DNA of 46,812 nucleotides from an uncultured Clostridia bacterium (GCA_904420155.1 CAJFUH010000207.1:1-46812), one strand, 5' to 3'; shown: positions 25,801 through 32,993, counted from the first letter of the stretch. Program-made: numbers and translations. Notes: generated by a model not told the origin, from the letters alone.

Positions 25801-25916
25801 TTGGTAAAAAAATCACGGCGAAGTTCGTAAAACAAATCGTCTTTTGCAGCTCCCCCGTCATATCTCGCATAGTAAATCGCATAAAACTGCGTCATTTGCT
25901 GTTCATTGTTCGACAT
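22839..25916 (-). CDS. Large MORN-repeat protein
   Basis: A 1025-residue protein, cytoplasmic or surface-associated, without signal peptide or membrane helix. Residues 1-205 form an unrecognised domain with many aromatic residues. Residues 205-430 are an acidic, proline-rich, low-complexity linker (E, P, K). From about residue 466 to 990 lie roughly twenty MORN repeats (YxGxxxxGxxxGxG type; examples YEGTYETDKREGFG and YSGMWKDNRYEGEG). A short Cys-containing segment (435-449, CRHTAGCNGVENGC) precedes them. MORN repeats bind lipid or proteins or form scaffolds, and their function in bacteria is poorly known. I cannot assign a function. It has a weak promoter candidate at 26004-26032. Confidence 0.85.
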   Translation of the reverse strand: MSNNEQQMTQFYAIYYARYDGGAAKDDLFYELRRDFFTNGQRLKNKVVRRSDGMDYRYSYLLENGNPMKWKKLAGYRLLEKSFAESDGSYQIVTQDAQKHIRKAAFFDFDHRWKRTEYFSPDVRKIPTSILMPVRGGEAIVVKEYAPRAGEENGYELYPCGIPEDSEELTLLNGAAGIPEVVARTNKGDFYFCRAEEVERRKTVLQAIRNGNQAKPLFSPERKPEETAGEADREDGFHVEDPTEPDQESMLPISKELLLTENKGKQVEQLKSEVEAALSRYENIDSYQWGASSPELKKYEELEKQEDPEPVLEERKEDLSQEEEPPQKLEEEVPKLESTPPVAQEVPCCEEPPVPKEEPAYTYDRKIPDESLMPRHPETTEEKQEQIHTYRRYNVMVKPMAKDTYLGSIPPMRQSSPKQEEEDEALIYDDAEETCRHTAGCNGVENGCPYAIQGKMRIDVAPGESYYYYGNVIDGKRQGRGRTIMQNGCTAYEGTYETDKREGFGVYYYKTGRLCYAGNWKANKRHGTGVAFRPHDGTIQVGRWEEDLPVGMGSRFDSNGNLLFSGRWENGKRQGAGVTYHAQDGRIFVGQWKDDVLTGKGTEFDGEGNLLYTGGWKDCKRNGFGTEYRESGEALYSGMWKDNRYEGEGTLHLDNGHMIQGQFQNGQVHGWAAEYDAHGFKCYEGDWENGQYHGQGCKFFPSGGKYQGLFQKGLPQGYLKGFDAQGQLVYEGEWKDDQFCGEGSYYYQGEKVYEGSFRDNCYNGHGYQYQNGNYVFSGNFKNNERDGYGCSYQDGKLQYAGLWKADLYDGAGVLYEDGQAKYAGEFQKGKLHGRANTIRDGKVYEEGVYENGMLIYVKRYDLENETLQFEGNILDGKPNGMGCFFTPFGEKKEEGIFVDGVLRKSMKVSLRTLSPLPEQETLLNTEYGKFCTAPVYVVEQSQNGGVYSGQLKDGVPHGKGTLLYQDHRYTGCFCQGKPQGKGILYRDDGTTLVGEFVLEPVSGTQHIQFENGVSYDYLPIVEESK

Positions 25917-26003
25917 TCTTTCAGCGCCCCCACTTGCTTGCGTGTTGCTTTCTTATCCTTAGTTTTTCGCTCTCGCTTTTCCTAATATAAGTTACTTACT
26001 GTT

Positions 26004-26032
26004 ATCTTATATGAAATAGCTCTGCTTTGCAA
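26004..26032 (-). promoter_or_regulatory. Weak promoter candidate of the MORN-protein gene
   Basis: TTGCAA (26027-26032), a 17-base spacer and TAAGAT (26004-26009) on the minus strand. The -10 box is a poor match, so this is tentative. Confidence 0.35.
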
Positions 26033-26112
26033 GGATTTCCGCCTAATCTGACAAAAAAATCACATCTTTTGCCCAATTTGTTTGGGAACAGCTACAAAGT
26101 AAGGGGAATCTT

Positions 26113-27207
26113 TTATTTCGTTTCCTCTTTGTCTTCCTTTTTGGTATCCTTCTTTTTCCGGATTACATAAGGGATCAGCAAAACTGCCGCTGCGACAGCC
26201 ACACATAACCCCATCGTAAGCCAAAAGGCCCCCGTACGGTCTTCTTTTGCAATCATATGGGTATGTATCTGCCCTTCTTCCTGGCTGTCTATTTCTTCTT
26301 GGGATGTGGAAGAACCTTTTTCCCGGGAAGAAGTTTCTTTGCTTTCCCCTTTCTGATTCCCTGCGGACTTGGATGAGGAAGAACTTCCCTTTTTGTAAGC
26401 GGCGGAAGAGGTTTTCCCGCCGGAAACAGAAGCTAAGCTGTCTGGACGCTCTTGGCGATATACCATCACTTCATAAGTTTTTTGGGTTGTCCCATCCGGG
26501 CTGCGAACGGTAATTTTGATCGCTGTGGTTTCTCCAGCTTTTTCTAAGGTTTTTCGGCTCACCTTGACCGTGGCGTCTTCCCGCATTGCTTTTGCGTAAA
26601 AAGTGATACGGTCAATGGAATAAGGCACTTCCATGGTATAGTTCAAAATATCCGGACGAAAGTCTGGCTGTAGCGTCCCAGTATCCGGTTGTAATGCCTG
26701 TAAAGAGTAATCCGGTGTCACGACACCTATTTGCGCCCCGGTAATTTCCGGGGGCGGTAATTCCTGTAATTGGTCGGTTCCCACACCGTCTATTTCAATC
26801 CGGACCGGTATTTGTCCATCCTCGGTTGTATCCCGAACCAAAAAATTTAGGGAACATAGTTCTTTCTTGGTTCCATCCACAGAGATGCCGCCTTGATCTG
26901 AGAGAAATATCAGAATAACGGACCCTTCCTTTTCACTGAAACTATATTCCGAATCTTCCGTCTCTCCTTCCGCTTGCAGTCCCCGAAATTCTAAACAGGA
27001 AGAGTCAAAGGTAATGCGCGCCCGAAAAGTGGAAATGTTCTCTGTATAATCGCCCTCCAAAGAGAGAAGTAAAGAAGCCTTTTCCCCAGGCGCTGTTTCT
27101 TCCTCTCGATTTTCCCATAAGAACCAAACTGTGTCTTCTCCTTTTACCGCCGCTGGCGATAAAAGGGAAAAAACTAGAAGCAGGATAAACGTCAGGCACT
27201 TTTTCAT
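26113..27207 (-). CDS. Cell-surface protein with cohesin-like and cadherin-like domains
   Basis: A 364-residue protein with a signal peptide (MKKCLTFILLLVFSLLSPAAV), a cohesin-type beta-sandwich at about 28-155 (TFDSSCLEFRGLQ, VILIFLSDQGG, KELCSLNFLV), a cadherin-like beta-sandwich at 165-255 (PDYSLQALQPDTGTLQPDF, YEVMVYRQ), a Ser/Lys-rich stalk at 260-320 and a C-terminal membrane helix (GAFWLTMGLCVAVAAAVLLI) ending with KRRK-like charges. It should be anchored in the membrane with both domains outside. Cohesin-like modules often bind dockerins; no dockerin-bearing gene is seen here. The partner is unknown. There is no convincing terminator between it and the MORN gene, but 196 bases separate them. 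Confidence 0.85.
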   Translation of the reverse strand: MKKCLTFILLLVFSLLSPAAVKGEDTVWFLWENREEETAPGEKASLLLSLEGDYTENISTFRARITFDSSCLEFRGLQAEGETEDSEYSFSEKEGSVILIFLSDQGGISVDGTKKELCSLNFLVRDTTEDGQIPVRIEIDGVGTDQLQELPPPEITGAQIGVVTPDYSLQALQPDTGTLQPDFRPDILNYTMEVPYSIDRITFYAKAMREDATVKVSRKTLEKAGETTAIKITVRSPDGTTQKTYEVMVYRQERPDSLASVSGGKTSSAAYKKGSSSSSKSAGNQKGESKETSSREKGSSTSQEEIDSQEEGQIHTHMIAKEDRTGAFWLTMGLCVAVAAAVLLIPYVIRKKKDTKKEDKEETK

Positions 27208-27328
27208 CTTTCATTTTTCCCTTCTATTGGAAGAATTCCTTTTCCCAAAAACGGGAAAGCGGTTGCATCCCCATAGGTTTTATGATACTCTGATTACAAA
27301 ACTATCCTGAATTGGGAGGGCTTTTTCT

Positions 27329-28186
27329 ATGGAACACCTTGAAAAAATATGGAACGAGCTGTTAAAATGGCTGCAATCCATCGCGCCCAATATCATAGGG
27401 GCTATTTTAATTCTGGTAATCGGTTGGTGGCTTTCCAGTTTGCTCAGCAAGTATTTGAGAAAAGCCATGTCTAAAGGAAAAGTAGACGCAGGGATCGTGT
27501 CGTTTGTCTATTCCATCACCAAAAATGCTTTGCGAATTGTAGTTCTCATTTCTACCGCCGCAAAATTAGGGGTCAATGTCACTTCGATTATCGCCGCTCT
27601 GGGAGCCGCCAGCGTCGCCGTCGGCCTTGCCCTTAAAGACAGCATGTCTAATGTTGCCAGCGGCGTTCTTATTATCGTCAACAAACTGTTTCACATTGGA
27701 GACTATCTAGAAATAGAGGACCTGCAAGGTACGGTCACCAAAATCGAGATGATGACCACTACGCTGAATACCATTGATAATAAAACCATTACGATCCCCA
27801 ATTCCACATTGACTTCCAGCAATATCATTAATTACACTTCACAGAAAACCCGGCGTTTGGATTTAACCTATGGAGTAGGATACGAATCTGATTTGATCGA
27901 AGTCAAAAACTTACTGCGCCAATTGGTGGAAACTAACCAAAAGATCCATTTAGATCCTGCTCCTGTTATCGCCGTGGGGGAATTCCAAGACAGCTGTATC
28001 CAAATGGTCATTAAAGTGTGGTGTGATTGTGACGATTATTGGCCCCTCTATTATGAAATGCAGGAATCCGTTAAAATGTTGTTTGACGCTCATCATATTT
28101 CCATCCCTTATCCACAAACAGACGTCCATCTCAAAAGCAACGCCGATACACCCTCTTCTGTTCTTTCTAAAGAAAAAAATCCTTGA
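27329..28186 (+). CDS. mscS: MscS-family mechanosensitive channel
   Basis: A 285-residue small-conductance channel releasing solutes under hypo-osmotic shock. Membrane helices occupy about 15-40, 55-75 and 83-105. The pore helix carries the Gly/Ala-rich AALGAASVAVGLALKDSMSNVASGVLI typical of MscS TM3. The beta domain (GDYLEIEDLQGTVTKIEMMTTTL) and the C-terminal alpha-beta domain follow. GGGAGGG precedes the ATG. It is alone on the plus strand, divergent from the cohesin-like gene and convergent with ldh. Confidence 0.93.
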   Translation: MEHLEKIWNELLKWLQSIAPNIIGAILILVIGWWLSSLLSKYLRKAMSKGKVDAGIVSFVYSITKNALRIVVLISTAAKLGVNVTSIIAALGAASVAVGLALKDSMSNVASGVLIIVNKLFHIGDYLEIEDLQGTVTKIEMMTTTLNTIDNKTITIPNSTLTSSNIINYTSQKTRRLDLTYGVGYESDLIEVKNLLRQLVETNQKIHLDPAPVIAVGEFQDSCIQMVIKVWCDCDDYWPLYYEMQESVKMLFDAHHISIPYPQTDVHLKSNADTPSSVLSKEKNP

Positions 28187-28297
28187 TGTCCTCTATATTT
28201 CTCAAAATCCCCCAGTATCCTTTTAAGTTTTCCAATATTCACATTATATTCCCTTCATAGATCAGCGTCCATGTTCGGTGGAAAAGAACCACATAAC

Positions 28298-28347
28298 AAA
28301 AAATGATCTGCCTTTCCCGAGATCGCGGAAGAGGCAGATCATTTTTT
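28298..28347. terminator. Bidirectional terminator between mscS and ldh
   Basis: The arms AAAAAATGATCTGCCT and AGGCAGATCATTTTTT form a long stem with an 18-base loop containing a small inner stem. A and T runs on both flanks suit both directions. Confidence 0.9.
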
Positions 28348-28362
28348 ACATCATTTAAAAGG

Positions 28363-29307
28363 TTACCATTGAACTTGGCGCAATACTTCTTGTAACGCCT
28401 CAGCAGAACGCATGAGAAGTTGCTGCTCTGTTTCATCCAGTGGGATATCCAACACTTTTTCCACTCCTGTACTGCCTACAATCGTGGGAACGCTCATACA
28501 AATCTTTTCCAAACCATAATGCCCGCTGATCAAGCTGGAAATCGGGAGAATAGAATGCTCATTGCGGACAATGCTTTCTGAAATTCTTCTCACTGCCATC
28601 GCAATACCATAATAGGTAGCGCCCTTTTTCCGAATAATTTCATAGGCGCTGTCTCGTACGTCTATAAACAAACGGTCCATATCCTCCGTATGATTCATCT
28701 CTCCCTGAATTTCACAGAAATGCTTTAGGTCGATACCAGATATGTTGGCGCTGCTCCACACCGGCAGTTCGCTGTCTCCATGTTCGCCGATGACAAAAGC
28801 ATGTACGCTTCGGCTGTCCACCTCCAAATGTTCCCCCAACAAATGCTTGAGGCGGGCGGTATCCAGTACCGTCCCTGAACCAATCACTCTGTTGCTGGGA
28901 AATCCAGATAATTTCAGCGTAACATAGGTCAAAATATCCACTGGATTCGATACTACCAGCAGGATTGCTTCTTGATTGTACCTGACAATTTCCGGAATAA
29001 TAGACTGAAAAATCTTGACATTCCGATTGACTAGGTCCAGACGGGTTTCCTCAGGACGTTGATTAGCGCCTGCTGTAATAATAATCAAAGCGCAGTCTTT
29101 TAAGTCGCTGTAGTCCCCCGCATAGATCTGCATAGGACGGGAAAAGGGCAGCCCGTGGGTGAGATCCATTGCCTCCCCTTCCGCTTTCTCCCGGTTGATA
29201 TCAATGAGAACCATTTCCGAAAACAGCCCGCTAAGCACCAAGCTAAATGCAGAAGTTGCACCTACAAATCCACAACCGATCATAGCCACCTTTTGAATAT
29301 TCACCAT
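28363..29307 (-). CDS. ldh: L-lactate dehydrogenase
   Basis: Reduces pyruvate to L-lactate with NADH, a fermentative end step. The 314 residues include the NAD-binding GCGFVGATSAF, the SNPVDILTYV segment, the DTARL arginine region, and the catalytic GEHGDSELPVWS His. The lactate/malate family choice rests on the L-LDH pattern around GSGTVLDTARL and the absence of a malate-type Arg in the specificity loop, though malate dehydrogenase activity is not excluded. AAAAAGGAG precedes the ATG. The gene stands alone; a clear promoter was not identified. Confidence 0.92.
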   Translation of the reverse strand: MVNIQKVAMIGCGFVGATSAFSLVLSGLFSEMVLIDINREKAEGEAMDLTHGLPFSRPMQIYAGDYSDLKDCALIIITAGANQRPEETRLDLVNRNVKIFQSIIPEIVRYNQEAILLVVSNPVDILTYVTLKLSGFPSNRVIGSGTVLDTARLKHLLGEHLEVDSRSVHAFVIGEHGDSELPVWSSANISGIDLKHFCEIQGEMNHTEDMDRLFIDVRDSAYEIIRKKGATYYGIAMAVRRISESIVRNEHSILPISSLISGHYGLEKICMSVPTIVGSTGVEKVLDIPLDETEQQLLMRSAEALQEVLRQVQW

Positions 29308-29509
29308 AAAATCAACTCCTTTTTGTGAATTCTAGTTTTATTATGAACCAAAACCATGTAATCATGATGTCTCGGATCTTTTATCTTACAAATTATCAAA
29401 ATATTTTCCCTTTTTAAAAACATGGTGGAATCGTTGCATATTGAGGTTTGTTTAGGCTAACTTATGCTGACAAAAATTTTATCAAAATAAAAGGGGTCTC
29501 TTCCCTCTA

Positions 29510-29550
29510 AAAAGGAAAAATCCCACGGTTAGCCTTTGCTTACCGTGGGA
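29510..29550 (-). terminator. Terminator of tRNA-Arg
   Basis: The perfect 9-bp arms TCCCACGGT and ACCGTGGGA (29521-29550) are followed on the minus strand by TTTTTCCTTTTT, two bases after the CCA end of the tRNA. Confidence 0.9.
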
Positions 29551-29551
29551 C

Positions 29552-29626
29552 TGGCACCCCCAATAGGAATCGAACCTATAATTGAGTCTTAGGAGGACCC
29601 TGTTATATCCATTTAACTATAGGGGC
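29552..29626 (-). tRNA. tRNA-Arg (anticodon CCU)
   Basis: The minus strand folds as a cloverleaf. The acceptor is GCCCCTA with TGGGGGT (a G-U closing pair), the D arm is GTTA...TAAC, and the anticodon stem is GGGTC/GACTC with loop CTCCTAA giving anticodon CCU, which reads AGG. A four-base variable loop follows, then the T arm ATAGG-TTCGATT-CCTAT. The CCA end is encoded. Confidence 0.93.
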
Positions 29627-29669
29627 ATAGCGGGATAACCGGTTATATCCGTATAAAAAGTGTATATCT

Positions 29670-29698
29670 AGTGTACCTCACCAACTCCTATTTGTCAA
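29670..29698 (-). promoter_or_regulatory. Promoter of tRNA-Arg
   Basis: TTGACA (29693-29698), a 17-base spacer and TACACT (29670-29675) on the minus strand, placing the transcript start about 37 bases before the tRNA. Confidence 0.7.
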
Positions 29699-29862
29699 CC
29701 TTCCGTTTTTAATTTCTTTCATTTCTTTTCAAAGAAAAAGTCGAGACGTGTGATTGCATCTCCTTTTTTTCATGATAAGATAAGGATAAGGGGCTGTATC
29801 TTTTGGAATAAGGTGCCATCTGACAACTATCTTCTATTACCTTACAAAATGGGAGGTTTTTT

Positions 29863-30204
29863 ATGAATCATCGGATCCTTCGTTTGGACGATTTTACGGA
29901 ATCTTTGGCCGGCCAAATTCTTTATCAAAATCAGCAATATCAAGAACCTGACAGCCGCCACAAAGCTATGATCCAGATTTTAAAGCAGGCGTACCTGGGA
30001 GAATTGACCTCCCGCCAGAAGGAATGTTTATATCTGTTTTATGGCCAACAGAAAAAGATGATAGAAATAGCGGATTTGTTGCATATTCATGTCTCCACGG
30101 TAAGCCGCCATATCCAGAAGGCCCTCCGCCGGCTGCATACCATATTAAAGTATTGTATGCCATCGGAAGCAACTTCCTCTTCTCATAACCGGTTTTTTTC
30201 ATAA
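29863..30204 (+). CDS. Small sigma-70 region 4-like DNA-binding protein
   Basis: A 113-residue protein whose C-terminal half (50-100) is a region 4 helix-turn-helix: LTSRQKECLYLFYGQQKKMIEIADLLHIHVSTVSRHIQKALRRL. There is no region 2, so it cannot act as a complete sigma factor by itself. It may be a regulator or a partial sigma that works with another protein. The N-terminal 45 residues have no recognised domain. GGGAGG precedes the ATG at good spacing. It is alone on the plus strand, diverging from tRNA-Arg and converging with corA. Confidence 0.8.
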   Translation: MNHRILRLDDFTESLAGQILYQNQQYQEPDSRHKAMIQILKQAYLGELTSRQKECLYLFYGQQKKMIEIADLLHIHVSTVSRHIQKALRRLHTILKYCMPSEATSSSHNRFFS

Positions 30205-30244
30205 TTTAATGTAGATATTTTTGTCCCCAAAGGCGGGACAGTAA

Positions 30245-30271
30245 AAAAGAGAGGGAAAATCCCTCTCTTTT
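30245..30271. terminator. Bidirectional terminator between the region 4 protein and corA
   Basis: The arms AAAGAGAGGG and CCCTCTCTTT surround a 5-base loop, with A and T runs on the two flanks. It overlaps the corA stop codon. Confidence 0.85.
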
Positions 30272-31196
30272 ACAGCATATCCTTTTTCTTTAAAATAAAT
30301 CCCGCGATTAGCATACATACCAAACTGAGCACAAACGGGAACCACCAAAACTGACTGAGTGGGAGCCCGTCTACATTCATCCCATACAGACCTGAGATCA
30401 CTGTCGGGATAGAAATAATCAGCGTGATTGAAGCTAATACCTTCATCACAATATTCAGGTTATTGGAAATCACTGATGCAAACGCATCCATAGTCCCTGA
30501 CAAAATATTTAAATAGATATTTGCCATCTCAATAGCCTGCTTGATTTCAACCAACACATCTTCCAGTAAATCTTGATCTTCTTCATACATCTTGATAAAC
30601 CGGCCGCGCATAATCTTTTCCAACGTCACCTCATTGGATTTCAAAGAAGAAGAAAAATAAACCAAAGATTTCTCAATCTCCAAAAGCTGAATAAGCTCTT
30701 TGTTTTTCATGGATTTACGAAGTTCTCTTTCCACGTGGTCGCTGATCTTATCAATCTGTTTCAAATATTGCAGGTATTTTGTAGCCATACGCAACATGAG
30801 ATGCAAAATAAAATGCGTCTTTAAATTGGTGTGTACATTACGCATCACACCTTCTGCAAATTCGCTGATTAATGGATTTTCATTTAGGCATACCGTGATC
30901 ACATTCTTTTCGGTAATCATAATACCTAACGGCATGGTAGTATACATAATATTCTTTTCATGCTTTTCTACCACAGGAATATCAATAATAATAAGAGTGT
31001 TGCCGTCTTCCGAATCAATATGGGAAGATTCTTCTTCATCCAGAGAAGCCCGAAGAAAATCCGGCTCAATGTGGAAATCAGTAATAAGGCTATTGATTTC
31101 ATGTTCTTCCGGCGCCACACAATTAATCCAGCAACCTGCCTCATACTGATCAATCTCAGCAATACGTCCATTTATCGTCTTATAATAAGACAACAT
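30270..31196 (-). CDS. corA: CorA-family Mg2+ (Co2+) channel
   Basis: A pentameric inner-membrane channel taking up Mg2+. The roughly 308 residues have a large cytoplasmic N-terminal domain, two C-terminal membrane helices (about 245-270 and 280-300) and the signature YGMN between them. The acidic gating patch and long stalk helix are present. The start at 31196 (MLSYYK) has AAAAGGGGG about 9 bases upstream; an ATG three codons earlier is too close to it, and a TTG at 31229 gives an atypical N terminus. Its 5' leader is unusual, carrying a short reading frame and two hairpins (31219-31323) downstream of a clear promoter (31361-31388). Regulation by Mg2+ is therefore likely. Confidence 0.93.
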   Translation of the reverse strand: MLSYYKTINGRIAEIDQYEAGCWINCVAPEEHEINSLITDFHIEPDFLRASLDEEESSHIDSEDGNTLIIIDIPVVEKHEKNIMYTTMPLGIMITEKNVITVCLNENPLISEFAEGVMRNVHTNLKTHFILHLMLRMATKYLQYLKQIDKISDHVERELRKSMKNKELIQLLEIEKSLVYFSSSLKSNEVTLEKIMRGRFIKMYEEDQDLLEDVLVEIKQAIEMANIYLNILSGTMDAFASVISNNLNIVMKVLASITLIISIPTVISGLYGMNVDGLPLSQFWWFPFVLSLVCMLIAGFILKKKDML

Positions 31197-31218
31197 TGGG
31201 TCCATCCCCCTTTTTTCT

Positions 31219-31314
31219 TCAGGGCACAAGGACGCCTTTTGGGGCGGCGTTGTGCCTCTGATTATGATTTATATAACTGCTTCTTCGGTGATTGCCCGCA
31301 GGATCAGGGTTCAC
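31219..31314 (-). CDS. Putative 31-residue MgtL-like leader peptide of corA
   Basis: A GTG at 31314 with a perfect GGGAGG seven bases upstream starts a 31-codon frame ending in TGA at 31219, 22 bases before the corA start. The first residues are MNPDPAGNHRRSSY and the last are PKGVLVP. Salmonella MgtL, the Mg2+-sensing leader of mgtA, begins MEPDPTPLPRRR. Six of the first eleven residues coincide (M1, P3, D4, P5, R10, R11), including the acidic-proline motif reported to destabilise translating ribosomes at low Mg2+. This resemblance is seen in the sequence and recalled from known MgtL; it is not a database result. It is too short to be a folded enzyme and its position makes a regulatory leader most likely. 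Confidence 0.6.
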   Translation of the reverse strand: MNPDPAGNHRRSSYINHNQRHNAAPKGVLVP

Positions 31315-31323
31315 AATGCCACC
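31223..31323 (-). promoter_or_regulatory. Structured leader RNA of corA (two potential hairpins)
   Basis: Hairpin 1 (31287-31323) pairs GGTG(GC)ATTG with CAATCACC, with a CCC/GGG inner pairing, and includes the leader Shine-Dalgarno edge. Hairpin 2 (31223-31256) pairs GGCACA with TGTGCC and ACGCC with GGCGT around a short loop, and covers the last codons of the leader frame. A CCCC in its loop could pair with the GGGGG of the corA ribosome binding site. No T run follows, so termination here, if it occurs, would be Rho-dependent or the control translational. Whether it is a riboswitch, an attenuator or a simple leader cannot be told from sequence. Confidence 0.5.
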
Positions 31324-31360
31324 TCCCTTAAATGATACATCGTTTTCATAATCCCTATGT

Positions 31361-31388
31361 ATTATAACACATAACTTTAAGATTGCAA
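31361..31388 (-). promoter_or_regulatory. Promoter of the corA leader
   Basis: TTGCAA (31383-31388), a 16-base spacer and a perfect TATAAT (31361-31366) on the minus strand, so the transcript starts near 31354 and the leader before corA is about 155 bases. Confidence 0.8.
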
Positions 31389-31534
31389 GCGTAAAACGGG
31401 GATTGAGAGACTAATTTGAAAATAATTGTTTGTATTCCGGCTCCCCGGTCTAAAACCGCTCAATTCTGCCTATTACCGCTTCATTAGGCCCAAATAGACG
31501 AAATCCAGCTATTATTTGAAGAATAAAAAGCAAA

Positions 31535-31586
31535 AAGAAAGATCCAGGTTTTCCCTGATAGGGTAACCCCGGATCTTTCTTTTTTA
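31535..31586 (-). terminator. Terminator downstream of ftsZ
   Basis: AAAGATCC and GGATCTTT arms, with an imperfect inner part, are followed on the minus strand by CTTTTTG-like sequence. It lies 145 bases beyond the ftsZ stop codon and ends the division cluster. Nothing else is recognisable between it and ftsZ. Confidence 0.75.
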
Positions 31587-31730
31587 CAGGATGAAAAGTA
31601 TAAGTAGAGTAAGTAACAAATTGCCTTTCTACATAGATGTATCAGGATTCCTAACCAAGAATTTTTGTGCCGTTACAAGCAATAACTGCAACACAGATCC
31701 TTCTTATTTCCGTCATCTTAAAGCAAATCC

Positions 31731-32993
31731 TTATTTGCGATTAAAGATAGACATAATATCATAAAAAGTATCATCATCGTCCTGGCGGGAAGAGGATGCC
31801 GGCTGTTGAGTCACAGGGCGCTGGGGCCTGCTTTGAGTATTGGGAATAGAGGCACTTTGCTGTGTGGAAACCGGTTGTACTGGCTGGCGAGGCGTTACTG
31901 CCTGTGGAACCGGCGTTTGAGCCTGCGACTGAATCGGGTTCACCTGAGGGACAGCGGCCGCCTGTTGCTGACGGCTGATTTGTTGGTTAACCCTGGCTAC
32001 AGGCGCAGTAGGTTCTGGCGCTGGGATATAAGAATCTTGCGTAGTAAAACCAGTCGCAATTACCGTTACGCTCATCTCATCTTCCATCCCTTCATCGAAG
32101 GCGGCTCCCCAGATGATATTCGCTTCTTCATCCGCCTGGGCGGCAATCATAGAAGAGGCAGTCTCTACCTCGTCTAAACCGATATCGGGAGAAGAGGTAA
32201 TATTAATAATCACGCCCTTAGCGCCATCAATAGCGGTCTCCAACAAGGGACTGCAAATCGCCATATTGGCGGCAACTTCCGCTTTATCTTTACCGGAAGC
32301 CCGTCCAACACCCATATGGGCATAACCCGCGTCTTTCATTACGGCCGTGACATCCGCAAAATCCAAATTCACAATGCCAGGCAATAAGATCAGGTCAGAA
32401 ATACTTTGTACACCCTGTCGCAACACATCGTCCGCCACTTCAAAAGCGTTCATCAAAGTAATACGCTGTTCACTAACAAACTTTAAACGTTCATTCGGGA
32501 TCACTACCAGGGAATCCACATGCTCCCGCAAAGCGGCAATACCAGCTTCCGCCTGCTCCATGCGGCGGCGTCCTTCAAAACCAAAAGGCTTGGTTACAAT
32601 GCCAACCGTAAGAATTCCCATCTCACGTGCTATTTCCGCTACTACGGGCGCAGCTCCGGTTCCCGTTCCGCCTCCCATACCGGCAGTAATAAAGACCATA
32701 TCGGTATTTTTCATAGCCGCCGCAATGGCTTCGCGGCTTTCATCCGCCGCTTTTTGTCCAATTTCCGGTTTAGAGCCGGCGCCTTTGCCGTGGGTGATCT
32801 TCTCGCCAATTTGAATCTTTTGGGTTGCCTTGGAACGAATCAAGGCTTGTTTATCGGTATTGACCGAAACAAACTCCACGCATTTAACCCCACTGGTTAC
32901 CATACGGTCCAAAGCGTTTCCACCGCCGCCGCCTACTCCAATTACTTTTATTTGTACAATATTCTCAAAATCGTTATCCAGTTCAAAAGGCAT
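31731..32993 (-). CDS. ftsZ: Cell division GTPase FtsZ
   Basis: Tubulin-like GTPase that forms the Z ring. The 420 residues include GVGGGGGNALDRM, the GTP signature GGGTGTG at 107-113, and the T7 loop NLDFADV (about 210). A Q/P-rich unstructured linker (about 325-405) precedes the C-terminal peptide DIMSIFNRK. The C-terminal tail is not the classic DIPxFLRK, though it occupies the same place. TAGGAGG precedes the ATG. It follows divIB/ftsQ by 321 bases. No ftsA is adjacent. Confidence 0.97.
   Translation of the reverse strand: MPFELDNDFENIVQIKVIGVGGGGGNALDRMVTSGVKCVEFVSVNTDKQALIRSKATQKIQIGEKITHGKGAGSKPEIGQKAADESREAIAAAMKNTDMVFITAGMGGGTGTGAAPVVAEIAREMGILTVGIVTKPFGFEGRRRMEQAEAGIAALREHVDSLVVIPNERLKFVSEQRITLMNAFEVADDVLRQGVQSISDLILLPGIVNLDFADVTAVMKDAGYAHMGVGRASGKDKAEVAANMAICSPLLETAIDGAKGVIINITSSPDIGLDEVETASSMIAAQADEEANIIWGAAFDEGMEDEMSVTVIATGFTTQDSYIPAPEPTAPVARVNQQISRQQQAAAVPQVNPIQSQAQTPVPQAVTPRQPVQPVSTQQSASIPNTQSRPQRPVTQQPASSSRQDDDDTFYDIMSIFNRK

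Noticed and set aside
27241..27258. TTTCCC...GGGAAA inverted repeat between the cohesin-like gene and mscS
   Set aside because: Arms are only 6 bp. It is too short to call a feature without conservation data.
31219..31370. Mg2+ M-box (ykoK) riboswitch upstream of corA
   Set aside because: The conserved core sequences and the larger size of that motif are not seen, while a short reading frame with a strong ribosome binding site explains the region better.
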